From: Dolichospermum planctonicum
GTDB lineage: Bacteria; Cyanobacteriota; Cyanobacteriia; Cyanobacteriales; Nostocaceae
Assembly: GCF_005402965.1 (NCBI RefSeq)
Contig: NZ_BJCF01000014.1
Location: forward strand, 25,124 to 89,123
DNA length: 64,000 nucleotides
Direction: 5' to 3'
Shown: positions 1-7,567 of the stretch, in pieces
Layout: each line of letters begins with the position of its first letter
Position numbering within the stretch: the first letter of the stretch is position 1
The notes under the pieces: generated by a model
Told to the model about the DNA's origin: nothing
The model's input: the letters and a program-made list of their open reading frames with translations, nothing else
Database searches by the model: none
Position numbers and translations under genes: made by a program

Positions 1-247
1 TTGAACAAGTCAAAAACTATAGAGGTCCCACTCTTATTCAACAAATCTGAAATATCCACTGTTTAAGTTTCCTCACTCCATCACTAGTAATCAAAGCATT
101 TTCATTTTCAAGAGTAATGCAATACTCACAAAATTTTCTAATTAATTACCAAGGATTAACATCTTCTATACACAAGATGGCGGTTATTCCCACCGGGAGT
201 TTAGAGGATTATTTGCCAAAATAAAAAAATCACTGGAGGTTAAGAGT
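1..247. other. Window edge and leader of the YkvA-like gene
   Basis: There is no complete gene here. Two plus-strand frames are open from the window edge, one to a TGA at 48-50 and one to a TAA at 64-66, so the 3' end of an upstream gene may be present but its frame cannot be decided. A 15-codon mini-ORF (ATG at 177, stop ending at 224) has no recognisable identity. The last bases hold the ribosome-binding site of the next gene. Confidence 0.3.
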
Positions 248-562
248 ATGAACTTCTCAATTCAATCCCTTTATACATGGTATCGGAATACATTACGCAA
301 TCCTAAATACCGTTGGTGGGTAATTATCGGTACGGTGGCCTATTTAATCAGCCCTTTGGATATTTCTCCAGATTTTATTCCTATTATTGGTCAAATTGAT
401 GATGTTTTACTTTTAACTTTATTCGTTACTGAAGTTTCGGGACTAGTAATTGATGGTTGGAAAGCTAAAAAAGGGACTGTAGAAAATAGTACCAGCAATA
501 CAGTTAATAATGCGCCTCCTACTGGGGAAACTGTGGATGTTGATTCTGTTTCTGTTAAGTAG
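248..562 (+). CDS. YkvA/DUF1232-family small membrane protein
   Basis: This 104-residue protein carries the DUF1232 (YkvA) core at about residues 25-60. The core is a hydrophobic helix leading into YLISPLDISPDFIP, followed by IGQIDD, the signature of this family. A second hydrophobic stretch (about residues 53-68) follows, and the last 30 residues are polar, low-complexity and rich in Thr, Val and Asn. The family is found in many bacteria and has no settled function; it is presumed to be membrane-associated. The ATG follows a good ribosome-binding site (CTGGAGG, about 8 nt upstream). It appears to be monocistronic, with a terminator-like hairpin at 701-749. Confidence 0.85.
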   Translation: MNFSIQSLYTWYRNTLRNPKYRWWVIIGTVAYLISPLDISPDFIPIIGQIDDVLLLTLFVTEVSGLVIDGWKAKKGTVENSTSNTVNNAPPTGETVDVDSVSVK

Positions 563-700
563 TGTTGGAATGTAAACGGAATTTTAGATGCAAAAAAGCG
601 ATACCTTACCTTAGGTCAGCTTTGCTATTGCACTTCCTAATCTAAGAGTTATCAAACTGACTGGAGGTATGGTTAACAAAGTGGTTTAATCGTTTGTTTC

Positions 701-749
701 TATAGGTCAGGATTTAGGAATGCTCTACCCTGGCCTATATAGGTTTTTT
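701..749 (+). terminator. Terminator-like inverted repeat with T-run
   Basis: An 11-bp inverted repeat (TATAGGTCAGG at 701-711 against CCTGGCCTATA at 729-739, one wobble pair) is followed within 5 nt by six T residues at 744-749. It lies about 140 nt downstream of the YkvA-like gene and 100 nt before the Rpn-family gene. The loop of about 17 nt is long for an intrinsic terminator, so another structured RNA is possible. Confidence 0.5.
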
Positions 750-851
750 GTAATCTGTTAAAAATTCAAATCTCTACCGTCATGATCATCACAAAATAGA
801 TGGCGACACTATTCCTGGTAATATATATGAAAAGGTGATTTCTACTTTTAT

Positions 852-1778
852 ATGCGGCGTGACTCTATTTTTTATTATTTATTTCAAAAATACCCAACGC
901 TACTGTTTGAGCTATTGGCAAATCCTCCGGTAAACGCGGCTAGTTATCGCTTTGATTCGGTAGCGGTAAAAGAACCAAAGTTTGAAATTGATGGGGTGTT
1001 TTTACCACCAGAAACGGAAACACCAGGAGTTGTTTATTTCTGTGAAGTACAATTTCAAAGAGATGAGCGACTGTATGAACGTTTATTTGGGGAGTTGTTT
1101 CTCTATTTTTACAGAAATAGGGAGCGTTTTCAAGATTGGCAAGCGGTGTTAATTTATCCAACTCGGAGTACAGAACAAGGGGATATTCACCCCTATCGCG
1201 CACTTTTGAGTTCAGAACAGGTACATCGAGTATATTTGAATGAGTTGGGAGAATTTGAACAATTACCCCTTGATGTGAGTTTGTTGGTGTTAACAACCCT
1301 AAACCAAGACAAAGCACCAGCAGCAGCGCGATATTTAGTCAACCGTTGTCAACAGGAGTTACAAGCACCAGCGGATAGTCGTGCCATATTAGAAATAATT
1401 ACCACGATCATGTCTTATCGGTTTACTCGTTTAAGTCGTTTGGAGATAGAAGCAATGTTAGGTATAACTTTTGAGCAAACTCGCTTATATCAAGAACTAA
1501 GAGAAGAAGCGACAGAAATAGGTATGCAACAAGGTATACAACAAGGTATACAACAAGGTATACAACAAGGTATACAACAAGGTATACAGGAGGGAGAAGT
1601 AAATCTGATCCTGCGGTTGTTATCTAAAAAATTTGGGGAAGTGCCTAGTCAGCTAAAAATGCAGATTGAGAAGTTATCTCTGGAACAATTGGAAGATTTA
1701 ACGGAGGTGTTGTTAGATTTTGCGAGTTTAGATGATTTGGTTAGTTGGTTGCAAAATTTAGAGGTTTCTGAGAAATAG
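852..1778 (+). CDS. Rpn/DUF2887-family putative PD-(D/E)XK nuclease
   Basis: This 308-residue protein belongs to the cyanobacterial DUF2887 branch of the Rpn (recombination-promoting nuclease, transposase-like) families. The N-terminus MRRDSIFY is typical. A PD-(D/E)XK-type core is visible as Asp47 and Glu65-x-Gln67 (the ExQ variant), followed by the helix DERLYERLFGELFLYFY. The region around residues 195-220 (RLSRLEIEAMLG) is also typical. A run of GIQQ repeats (residues about 224-247) links the core to a C-terminal helical segment that ends in aspartate/leucine-rich residues. Family members are thought to be metal-dependent endonucleases linked to recombination. The start has only a weak ribosome-binding site. 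A decayed relative lies at 7121. Confidence 0.85.
   Translation: MRRDSIFYYLFQKYPTLLFELLANPPVNAASYRFDSVAVKEPKFEIDGVFLPPETETPGVVYFCEVQFQRDERLYERLFGELFLYFYRNRERFQDWQAVLIYPTRSTEQGDIHPYRALLSSEQVHRVYLNELGEFEQLPLDVSLLVLTTLNQDKAPAAARYLVNRCQQELQAPADSRAILEIITTIMSYRFTRLSRLEIEAMLGITFEQTRLYQELREEATEIGMQQGIQQGIQQGIQQGIQQGIQEGEVNLILRLLSKKFGEVPSQLKMQIEKLSLEQLEDLTEVLLDFASLDDLVSWLQNLEVSEK
1521..1592 (+). repeat. 12-bp tandem repeat encoding GIQQ
   Basis: Six consecutive 12-bp units (consensus GGTATACAACAA) lie inside the Rpn-family gene. The first differs at one base, the next four are identical, and the last ends in GGAG. They keep the reading frame and encode repeated Gly-Ile-Gln-Gln. Copy-number change would alter linker length without a frameshift. 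Confidence 0.95.
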
Positions 1779-1944
1779 AAGCGAAGTTTTGATCTATATC
1801 CATTCCAAAATTCAGCAAGTAATACCTCGGAGTCATTGCTTTTATCCTTTATACGTTTCAATGAATTTTATGAGAATTTATCCGGCGATCGCATTTCAAG
1901 AACATAGGAATGTACCCCCCATTAATGTTGGGGGTATCAATGCT

Positions 1945-2634
1945 TTATTTACCCAATGATTCAAGTCGTAATAGCCATGAATTAAAGTGAGGACATTTAT
2001 TCCGAATTATTTCCAGTCCAATTGATTCAGCCAATAATGGACCATAAGTAGATTTTGCTCTTTCATAATCAGGAAATTGGGCAATAATACGTTTACTGGG
2101 GGCTGTTTCCTTGCTATCATTAATCAACTCAGGAGTTTCATGTTTATCGGCCGCAGCTTTGAGAATTGCAACCCGATCTGAGCAATGATCATAAAAGGAC
2201 TCAAAACAAGTAGGATCAGAAAAAAGGTAAGCTTCATATTCATGCAGTTGAATGTACGGTATAAATCGAGGATCATCAATATCATTAGCAAAGCTTTTCT
2301 CTAAAAACTCAACTCGTTTTATGGGATTTTGGCGCATAATTTCAGATTCCTTTAATCCCGGAAAATTATAATGAATTGCATACAAATCAATCATGGTGGT
2401 AAAGAAAACATCTGTATTTTTATCCTCCGCAAGCGATCGCAAAATATCATCCTTCATTGGCTGATAATCACCATAACCACTACCACCACGATTAGTTTTA
2501 CCCTTTTTTCTTCCATGAGCAATGAGTCTAGTGTGGTGCATAAATACTTGATGTTGCGCCAGGTGTGGTTGCAGGATAATAGAAGCAAATGTTTGTTCAG
2601 TTTGTCCTTCTGCAAATAAATAGAGTCTTACCAT
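1945..2634 (-). CDS. DUF4276-family protein, TOPRIM-like partner of an AAA ATPase
   Basis: This 229-residue protein starts at the ATG in MVRLYLFAEG. The motif EGQTE (residues about 8-12) and the later MIDLYAI and LHEYEAYLFSDP segments are typical of DUF4276. The early Glu followed by a distal Asp after a beta strand resembles the metal-binding layout of TOPRIM/OLD nucleases; that fold is inferred, not shown. The start codon overlaps the stop of the upstream AAA ATPase gene (TAATG), which implies translational coupling and a shared function. AAA + TOPRIM-like pairs (OLD/Gabija/PARIS type) are commonly anti-phage modules, and this is the best guess here. An upstream in-frame ATG-less extension was rejected because it lies inside the ATPase gene. 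Confidence 0.75.
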   Translation of the reverse strand: MVRLYLFAEGQTEQTFASIILQPHLAQHQVFMHHTRLIAHGRKKGKTNRGGSGYGDYQPMKDDILRSLAEDKNTDVFFTTMIDLYAIHYNFPGLKESEIMRQNPIKRVEFLEKSFANDIDDPRFIPYIQLHEYEAYLFSDPTCFESFYDHCSDRVAILKAAADKHETPELINDSKETAPSKRIIAQFPDYERAKSTYGPLLAESIGLEIIRNKCPHFNSWLLRLESLGK

Positions 2635-3737
2635 TAGTGTGGACCTCCACCAATGATATTTTTTTCCCAAATTTCTCCTAAACTATATTCTTCTAACCAT
2701 GCTTCTAATTCTTCAGGATTTAACCGCCTAAATTGCGATTCCTTACCCACTCTATCTACTGTAATTACATCTTCAGCATTAAAGTTATCTAAAAAAGAAG
2801 TAGATTGGGTGCTAATCAAAATTTGTGTATGATAGGAAGCTTTACCAAACATCGCAGCTACAACATTGAGCGCGTAGGGATGAAGACCAAGTTCCGGTTC
2901 ATCAACAATAATGAGTTCTGGAAGTTCATTTTCTGGCTGCAAAAGCAACGTAGTCAAGCAGATAGCACGCAAAGTACCGTCTGAAAATTGGTGTGGTCCA
3001 AATACTTGATCTGATCCTTTTTCTCGCCAGTTGAGAATAACATTATTCCCCCTAGGTTCAAGGACAAAATCATCAAAAAATGGGGCAATTAGACGGATAG
3101 TTTTAATAATACGCTGATAGGCTGTACTATGATCTTCGCGGAATCTCAGAAGTAATGCAGCTAAATTTCCCGCATCAGACACCAGGTAGCGGTTATCATC
3201 AATGTAACAGGATTGACGAACTCGCGCGGTAGATGAAGTATCGTGAAAGTGGTAAACACGACAGAGATTGAGCAAATGTTTGATAGTATTGGCAATTGTT
3301 GGTGTACCTGCTTGTGCTGCTTTGTTGATTTTTGTTTCTTGATGTCCCGCACCGAAGGAGTAAGTAGTTAAAGGTTGAGGTAGGTGTGAGCCGTTTCGCG
3401 TCCCTGTTTCTTCAGCAAAGATTAAAGTATCACCTGCTGCATGAAGTAGACAAATGGTATAGATAATATCCACACTCCCATTGTCAATCTTAAACTTTAG
3501 TTTTGCCTCGATTTGCGGTGTTACCTTTGGTCCAAAGTGTAAGAGAGATTGAGCGTAACCGGATATACCGATATATTGTTGAAGTCGTCCGGCCATCATC
3601 TCATTTAGCATCTTGAAAAAGGAGATCAGATTGCTCTTACCTGCTCCATTAGCTCCAATCAATATATTTAAGGGACGCAATTCAATATCCATTGTCTTAA
3701 TAGACTTGAACCCCTTAATAATTACTCGTTGTAGCAT
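2634..3737 (-). CDS. AAA ATPase (RecF/OLD-like, AAA_21/AAA_15)
   Basis: This 367-residue ABC-type/SMC-like ATPase has an N-terminal strand VIIKGFKSIKT, a Walker A motif GANGAGKSN at about residues 28-36, and a Walker B motif LIIVDEPELGLHP near residue 280. An ABC-like signature region (FSDGTLRA) lies about residue 252, and the H-loop region ILISTQSTSFLDNF is degenerate (Q in place of H). The architecture is that of single-domain OLD-family/RecF-type ATPases without a fused nuclease. The nuclease-like role is probably supplied by the next gene, which overlaps it by 1 bp. Nothing else in the operon is evident. Likely an anti-phage or genome-maintenance ATPase; the substrate is unknown. Confidence 0.85.
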   Translation of the reverse strand: MLQRVIIKGFKSIKTMDIELRPLNILIGANGAGKSNLISFFKMLNEMMAGRLQQYIGISGYAQSLLHFGPKVTPQIEAKLKFKIDNGSVDIIYTICLLHAAGDTLIFAEETGTRNGSHLPQPLTTYSFGAGHQETKINKAAQAGTPTIANTIKHLLNLCRVYHFHDTSSTARVRQSCYIDDNRYLVSDAGNLAALLLRFREDHSTAYQRIIKTIRLIAPFFDDFVLEPRGNNVILNWREKGSDQVFGPHQFSDGTLRAICLTTLLLQPENELPELIIVDEPELGLHPYALNVVAAMFGKASYHTQILISTQSTSFLDNFNAEDVITVDRVGKESQFRRLNPEELEAWLEEYSLGEIWEKNIIGGGPH

Positions 3738-3775
3738 AGTTGATAATTAGTATTTATACCAAGAATAGCAAACGT

Positions 3776-6700
3776 TTAAACATCTTTCACAAACTCCGTT
3801 AAGAACCTAAAGGCCTTCAAAATATAATTAGCGCAATCTTGAGGAGAACTATTATAAAATGATGGCCAGGCACTAGCTTTATCTTCATCATAATTATCTT
3901 GACGATGGGGATGATTTTCTAACCAAGCTAACCGCACTGCGTGACCGATTAACACATCTAAAACGATATATTCTTCAATTTGCAAGTTTGGGTTATTAGC
4001 GACAATTGTAGCCAATTCCATCAGGGCTTCTACATTGACTTGACGATATTCAGGGGCTTCAATTTTATTCAGTAAATGTTCAACCAATAAAGCAAAATTT
4101 CTTTCTCCGGCGGTCATTTCTGAAAGCATAATTTCACTTTCTAAACGATTCCGGCGTTCTAATTTGTCACCAATGACTACACCTTTGCAATGCTGCATTA
4201 ATAGCCAAACTTGTTTAAAAAAGTCCTTGGGTACACGATTTAATGCTCCTTCTGCTTGACGAAATCTGCGCCAACCATGGGGAGGAACTTCTATTTCTTG
4301 ACTGACTACAGGTAACACAACCCAAGCGATATCACTTTCTTTTTGTTTGACGTGCAATGATTCCTGTTGACGCAATAAATTACTTACACCACTATATCCA
4401 GTTAACACTTGACGCAGACGCATTTTCACCTCAAAAGGTGATAACTCCATTAATTTCTCATAAGCTTCATCTTGGGTGAGATTAAATTCTCTAGCTATGT
4501 CGCTAGTAATTAAAAGAATCAGATAACCGACTCTTAATGTGATAAAACCGCGAAATAATTTTGGTTCAGATTTGATTAAAACACCAAGATAAATGAGAAT
4601 TTCTTGTGTTAAAACCCGGTCGCGGATATCTTCACGACAGAAGTTATTGATTTTCTCAGCAATTTCATTTGCAGACATGGGAACAACCATTAAAGAAGCC
4701 TGACTATAAGCCCTCCCGACTGCAATTTGCTTTCCTTGCACCAAAATACTTGTTACCGCGTCTGATAAGCCAATATCAAGCATTTGACGTAAACCCGCAG
4801 CCCGTCGTACCACCGCCCAAATCCCTAAATCGCCGGCTTTGTTGTAAACTTCATCCAGTAAATCAGCTACAATGACTTTATGATTTGGACCTGCATAACC
4901 TGTATTAAATTCTAAACCCCGTAAGCGACTTAATGTTTGCAGTAATTCAATCTGCTCATAGATATTTTCCGATGAGCGCAAATATTGTAATAATAAATTT
5001 AAGTTGGTTTCGCATTCCATTTGAAATTCTTGAGTATGTCCCAAAGACCAACTTTTTTCTAAATGGGAAGTCAGATAATTACAACGAATTTTTTGATTAA
5101 TTACTGATGATTGAGATAATGTTATGTCTGACAAAAAATCAATTTTTTGAATTGCGGCTGTCAGCATTAATTGATTTAATTTTCCTAATTTTACCTGCAC
5201 TCCATGACAAATACCATCTTTGAGTTCTTGCATTAATTCTAATAATGCTTCTGCACCAGTTTCTAGCATTGTCCGAGTAATCATTAAGGTCAAAGTCGGA
5301 CGACCTAAATCACTCCAATATTTTTGAATATAAGCTAATTCTCCTCTAATTTGATCTACTAAAAAGTGATAATCAAGAGTTAGATAAAACTGCTGAGAAT
5401 CTAAAAATGATGGTAAAAATACTACTGTTTGATCTTGAATTTTAAAAAATCTTGATGTCGTTAAACTTCTCAGTCTTCGCAGGGGACGACCTGTTAAACC
5501 TAATTGATCATTTCTACCAATTTGGGTATAAATTTGCGAAAGTTCTTCAGATTTTCTGACTTGAATTGGTGCTAATTGCTTAGGTGTTTGGGTTTCAATT
5601 CCATATATTTTTAACTGATTTTGTAATTCTTCATCTTCGGCTATTAAAGCAATTTGTACTAAGGCACTTCTGCTTTTTCCTACGCTTAAATGTCTACCTA
5701 AAGGATCAATATCTCCTAAGGAAATTAAACCCTCGCTTAACATTTCTCCCAGATAATATAAACTTTGCGCCCAAACTAGGGGAATATTTTCGTTAGGTAA
5801 TCTTAACTGAGTTTGGGGATTTAATTTTTCAGATTCTATATTTTCTTCAGGAACATAATATAGTTCTGGTAATAGCTGTAATCCATTTTGTTCTACCAAC
5901 AATGATTTTAAAAGTTGTTGATATTTCTCAACTTGTGCTTTTTCACCGCGAAATAATCCATCAAGAACTAAATAAGTGAAAAATAATGGCCATTCACATT
6001 CAATATGCTCAAATTCTTTCAGTTCGCTAGGTTCATAATGCAAACGTTCGGTATCTTCTAAAACTGTTTGATGTCCATCTCTTAAAAAGCGTTTACAGCC
6101 ATATTTTCCGGCTAATTTACTCACAATTTCTTTAAAGGTTCGCTCTCGTAATTTATCATCTTTGACAGCAAAAGCGGGATAACTAATAATGCTTAATAAC
6201 GCTGCATCAATTTCTTTAGAACCTGATTCTCTGGGTAATAATGATTCTAAGGTGATTCTTGCTCTGGCAATTTCATCTGGTAAAACGTGAATTACTGAGG
6301 CTTGACTACCATAAACACCAAATAAATTGAGTCCATTTACTGCTTCTAAAGCTGCTTTAGCCATTCCTAAAGAACTGGCGTTTAATTCTGCATTACCATG
6401 ATTAATTTTATTACCCCGTTCCCAAATTCCAAAATCTGGTGTCCGGTAAGCTCTGCCAATATAATAAACTAGATTTTGAACAAAGTTAACTTCATCTAAT
6501 GTAAAAATAATTGATAAGCCACTGGCGGTCATTTCTGCTAACATTAACAAGAAGATAGATGTAGCGTCAAGTTGTAAATGTCCCCATTCATCATCACCAA
6601 CCACAATATCACCTGTGGACGTATTGTATTTGGCGTGAAGTCCATCTAATAAAGATTGTGTATATTTAAATTTCTCTACTTTATGAGCTTGTCGCATCAT

Positions 6701-6982
6701 AGCAAATAACAGGCCACGCATTAATTTGACAACACTATGTTCTAGTTCATAAGTGCGACCACCGTCACTATCTAATTTGCGATATGCTAAAGCTAAACCC
6801 CAAACTGCTAATATACTATACACATTATCTCGCACCCAGGCATCTGTATAATCACCATGAGCAGTCACAGCGGTACTTGCGGGTAATAAACCAGTAATGG
6901 GATTTTGACGCGCTAAAATAATTGTTTTGATTTCCTGATAATAAGAATCTAAGCGGGTTGTGAATGTGGTAGATATGTTCAT
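3776..6982 (-). CDS. Glycoside hydrolase family 15 / phosphorylase-kinase alpha/beta-like protein
   Basis: A very large (1068-residue) protein whose N-terminal half matches the GH15 (alpha/alpha)6-barrel family that also contains eukaryotic phosphorylase kinase regulatory subunits. Hallmarks are AHGDYTDAWVRDNVYSI (about residues 41-57), DDEWGHLQLDATS (about 130-142), and NHGNAELNASSLGMAKAALE (about 195-214). Regions after residue 480 are helical and resemble the C-terminal part of the kinase-subunit family rather than bacterial glucoamylases, which are shorter. It may be a glucoamylase-like enzyme or a carbohydrate-sensing regulator of glycogen metabolism; the sequence does not decide. No signal peptide is present, so it should be cytoplasmic. 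It is followed by the AAA/DUF4276 pair on the same strand, 38 nt away, but a functional link is doubtful. Confidence 0.8.
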   Translation of the reverse strand: MNISTTFTTRLDSYYQEIKTIILARQNPITGLLPASTAVTAHGDYTDAWVRDNVYSILAVWGLALAYRKLDSDGGRTYELEHSVVKLMRGLLFAMMRQAHKVEKFKYTQSLLDGLHAKYNTSTGDIVVGDDEWGHLQLDATSIFLLMLAEMTASGLSIIFTLDEVNFVQNLVYYIGRAYRTPDFGIWERGNKINHGNAELNASSLGMAKAALEAVNGLNLFGVYGSQASVIHVLPDEIARARITLESLLPRESGSKEIDAALLSIISYPAFAVKDDKLRERTFKEIVSKLAGKYGCKRFLRDGHQTVLEDTERLHYEPSELKEFEHIECEWPLFFTYLVLDGLFRGEKAQVEKYQQLLKSLLVEQNGLQLLPELYYVPEENIESEKLNPQTQLRLPNENIPLVWAQSLYYLGEMLSEGLISLGDIDPLGRHLSVGKSRSALVQIALIAEDEELQNQLKIYGIETQTPKQLAPIQVRKSEELSQIYTQIGRNDQLGLTGRPLRRLRSLTTSRFFKIQDQTVVFLPSFLDSQQFYLTLDYHFLVDQIRGELAYIQKYWSDLGRPTLTLMITRTMLETGAEALLELMQELKDGICHGVQVKLGKLNQLMLTAAIQKIDFLSDITLSQSSVINQKIRCNYLTSHLEKSWSLGHTQEFQMECETNLNLLLQYLRSSENIYEQIELLQTLSRLRGLEFNTGYAGPNHKVIVADLLDEVYNKAGDLGIWAVVRRAAGLRQMLDIGLSDAVTSILVQGKQIAVGRAYSQASLMVVPMSANEIAEKINNFCREDIRDRVLTQEILIYLGVLIKSEPKLFRGFITLRVGYLILLITSDIAREFNLTQDEAYEKLMELSPFEVKMRLRQVLTGYSGVSNLLRQQESLHVKQKESDIAWVVLPVVSQEIEVPPHGWRRFRQAEGALNRVPKDFFKQVWLLMQHCKGVVIGDKLERRNRLESEIMLSEMTAGERNFALLVEHLLNKIEAPEYRQVNVEALMELATIVANNPNLQIEEYIVLDVLIGHAVRLAWLENHPHRQDNYDEDKASAWPSFYNSSPQDCANYILKAFRFLTEFVKDV

Positions 6983-7567
6983 TATGCTGATGATAAACTG
7001 CTGAAAAATTTAACTCTGTTGGTGTCGGGTGAATAAATAAGAACTTTTTACAATTTCTCCTGTGGGTGTATGCAAAAACCTGGGGAAGTTTTTACAGACA
7101 AGACACATTATAATCATAATATGCGACGTGACTCTATTTTCTATTAGTTATTACCAAGATTATTTATTCTATTCTCGCTTGACTCCCTTAATTCGTGTTG
7201 AGATAGAACCAAGGTTAGATTTAAGTTTTCAGAATACTCGCTTGTATAAAGTGCTAAGAGAATAAGTTACTGAAATAGATATATTTTTATTGATTGTATC
7301 CCAGTTACCATGATCTGAGTCAGTGACAACAGAGTAAATATTCTGAAAATATCTTTTCTCCTGTTTGCTATTGAGTGAAGGCGAACTTTATCTTAAAATG
7401 ATGAGTAGACATTTAGTGAAGTGGTTTATTCAAATTGCCTCTTCCTATCGAAAATGAACCAAAAGTAGTTAAAAGTAACATGAATCACCTGTGAGTAGTT
7501 CCTAAAAAAGCTAACAGCTTGATGTTGGATACTCAAAACAAGGTAGATTAAGCATTTTGAGTATCTT
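6983..7567. other. Intergenic region between GH15-like gene and ppc
   Basis: This divergent region carries the upstream sequences of two genes transcribed away from each other. Its only recognisable content is the decayed Rpn fragment at 7121-7285. The last 280 bases are AT-rich and should contain the ppc promoter, but I cannot point to a convincing -35/-10 pair or operator. Confidence 0.5.
7121..7285 (+). pseudogene. Decayed Rpn/DUF2887 gene with large internal deletion
   Basis: The sequence starts ATGCGACGTGACTCTATTTT, almost identical to the start of the intact gene at 852. A stop codon follows after eight codons. It then jumps to sequence matching the region near residue 195 of the intact protein: SRLTPLIRVEIE against TRLSRLEIE, then FQNTRLYKVLRE against FEQTRLYQELRE, with another stop. 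About 180 central codons including the catalytic core are missing. This is a dead relic of a second family member. Confidence 0.8.

Noticed and set aside
1521..1592. CRISPR-like regular repeat
   Set aside because: Contiguous 12-bp units within a reading frame, no spacers.
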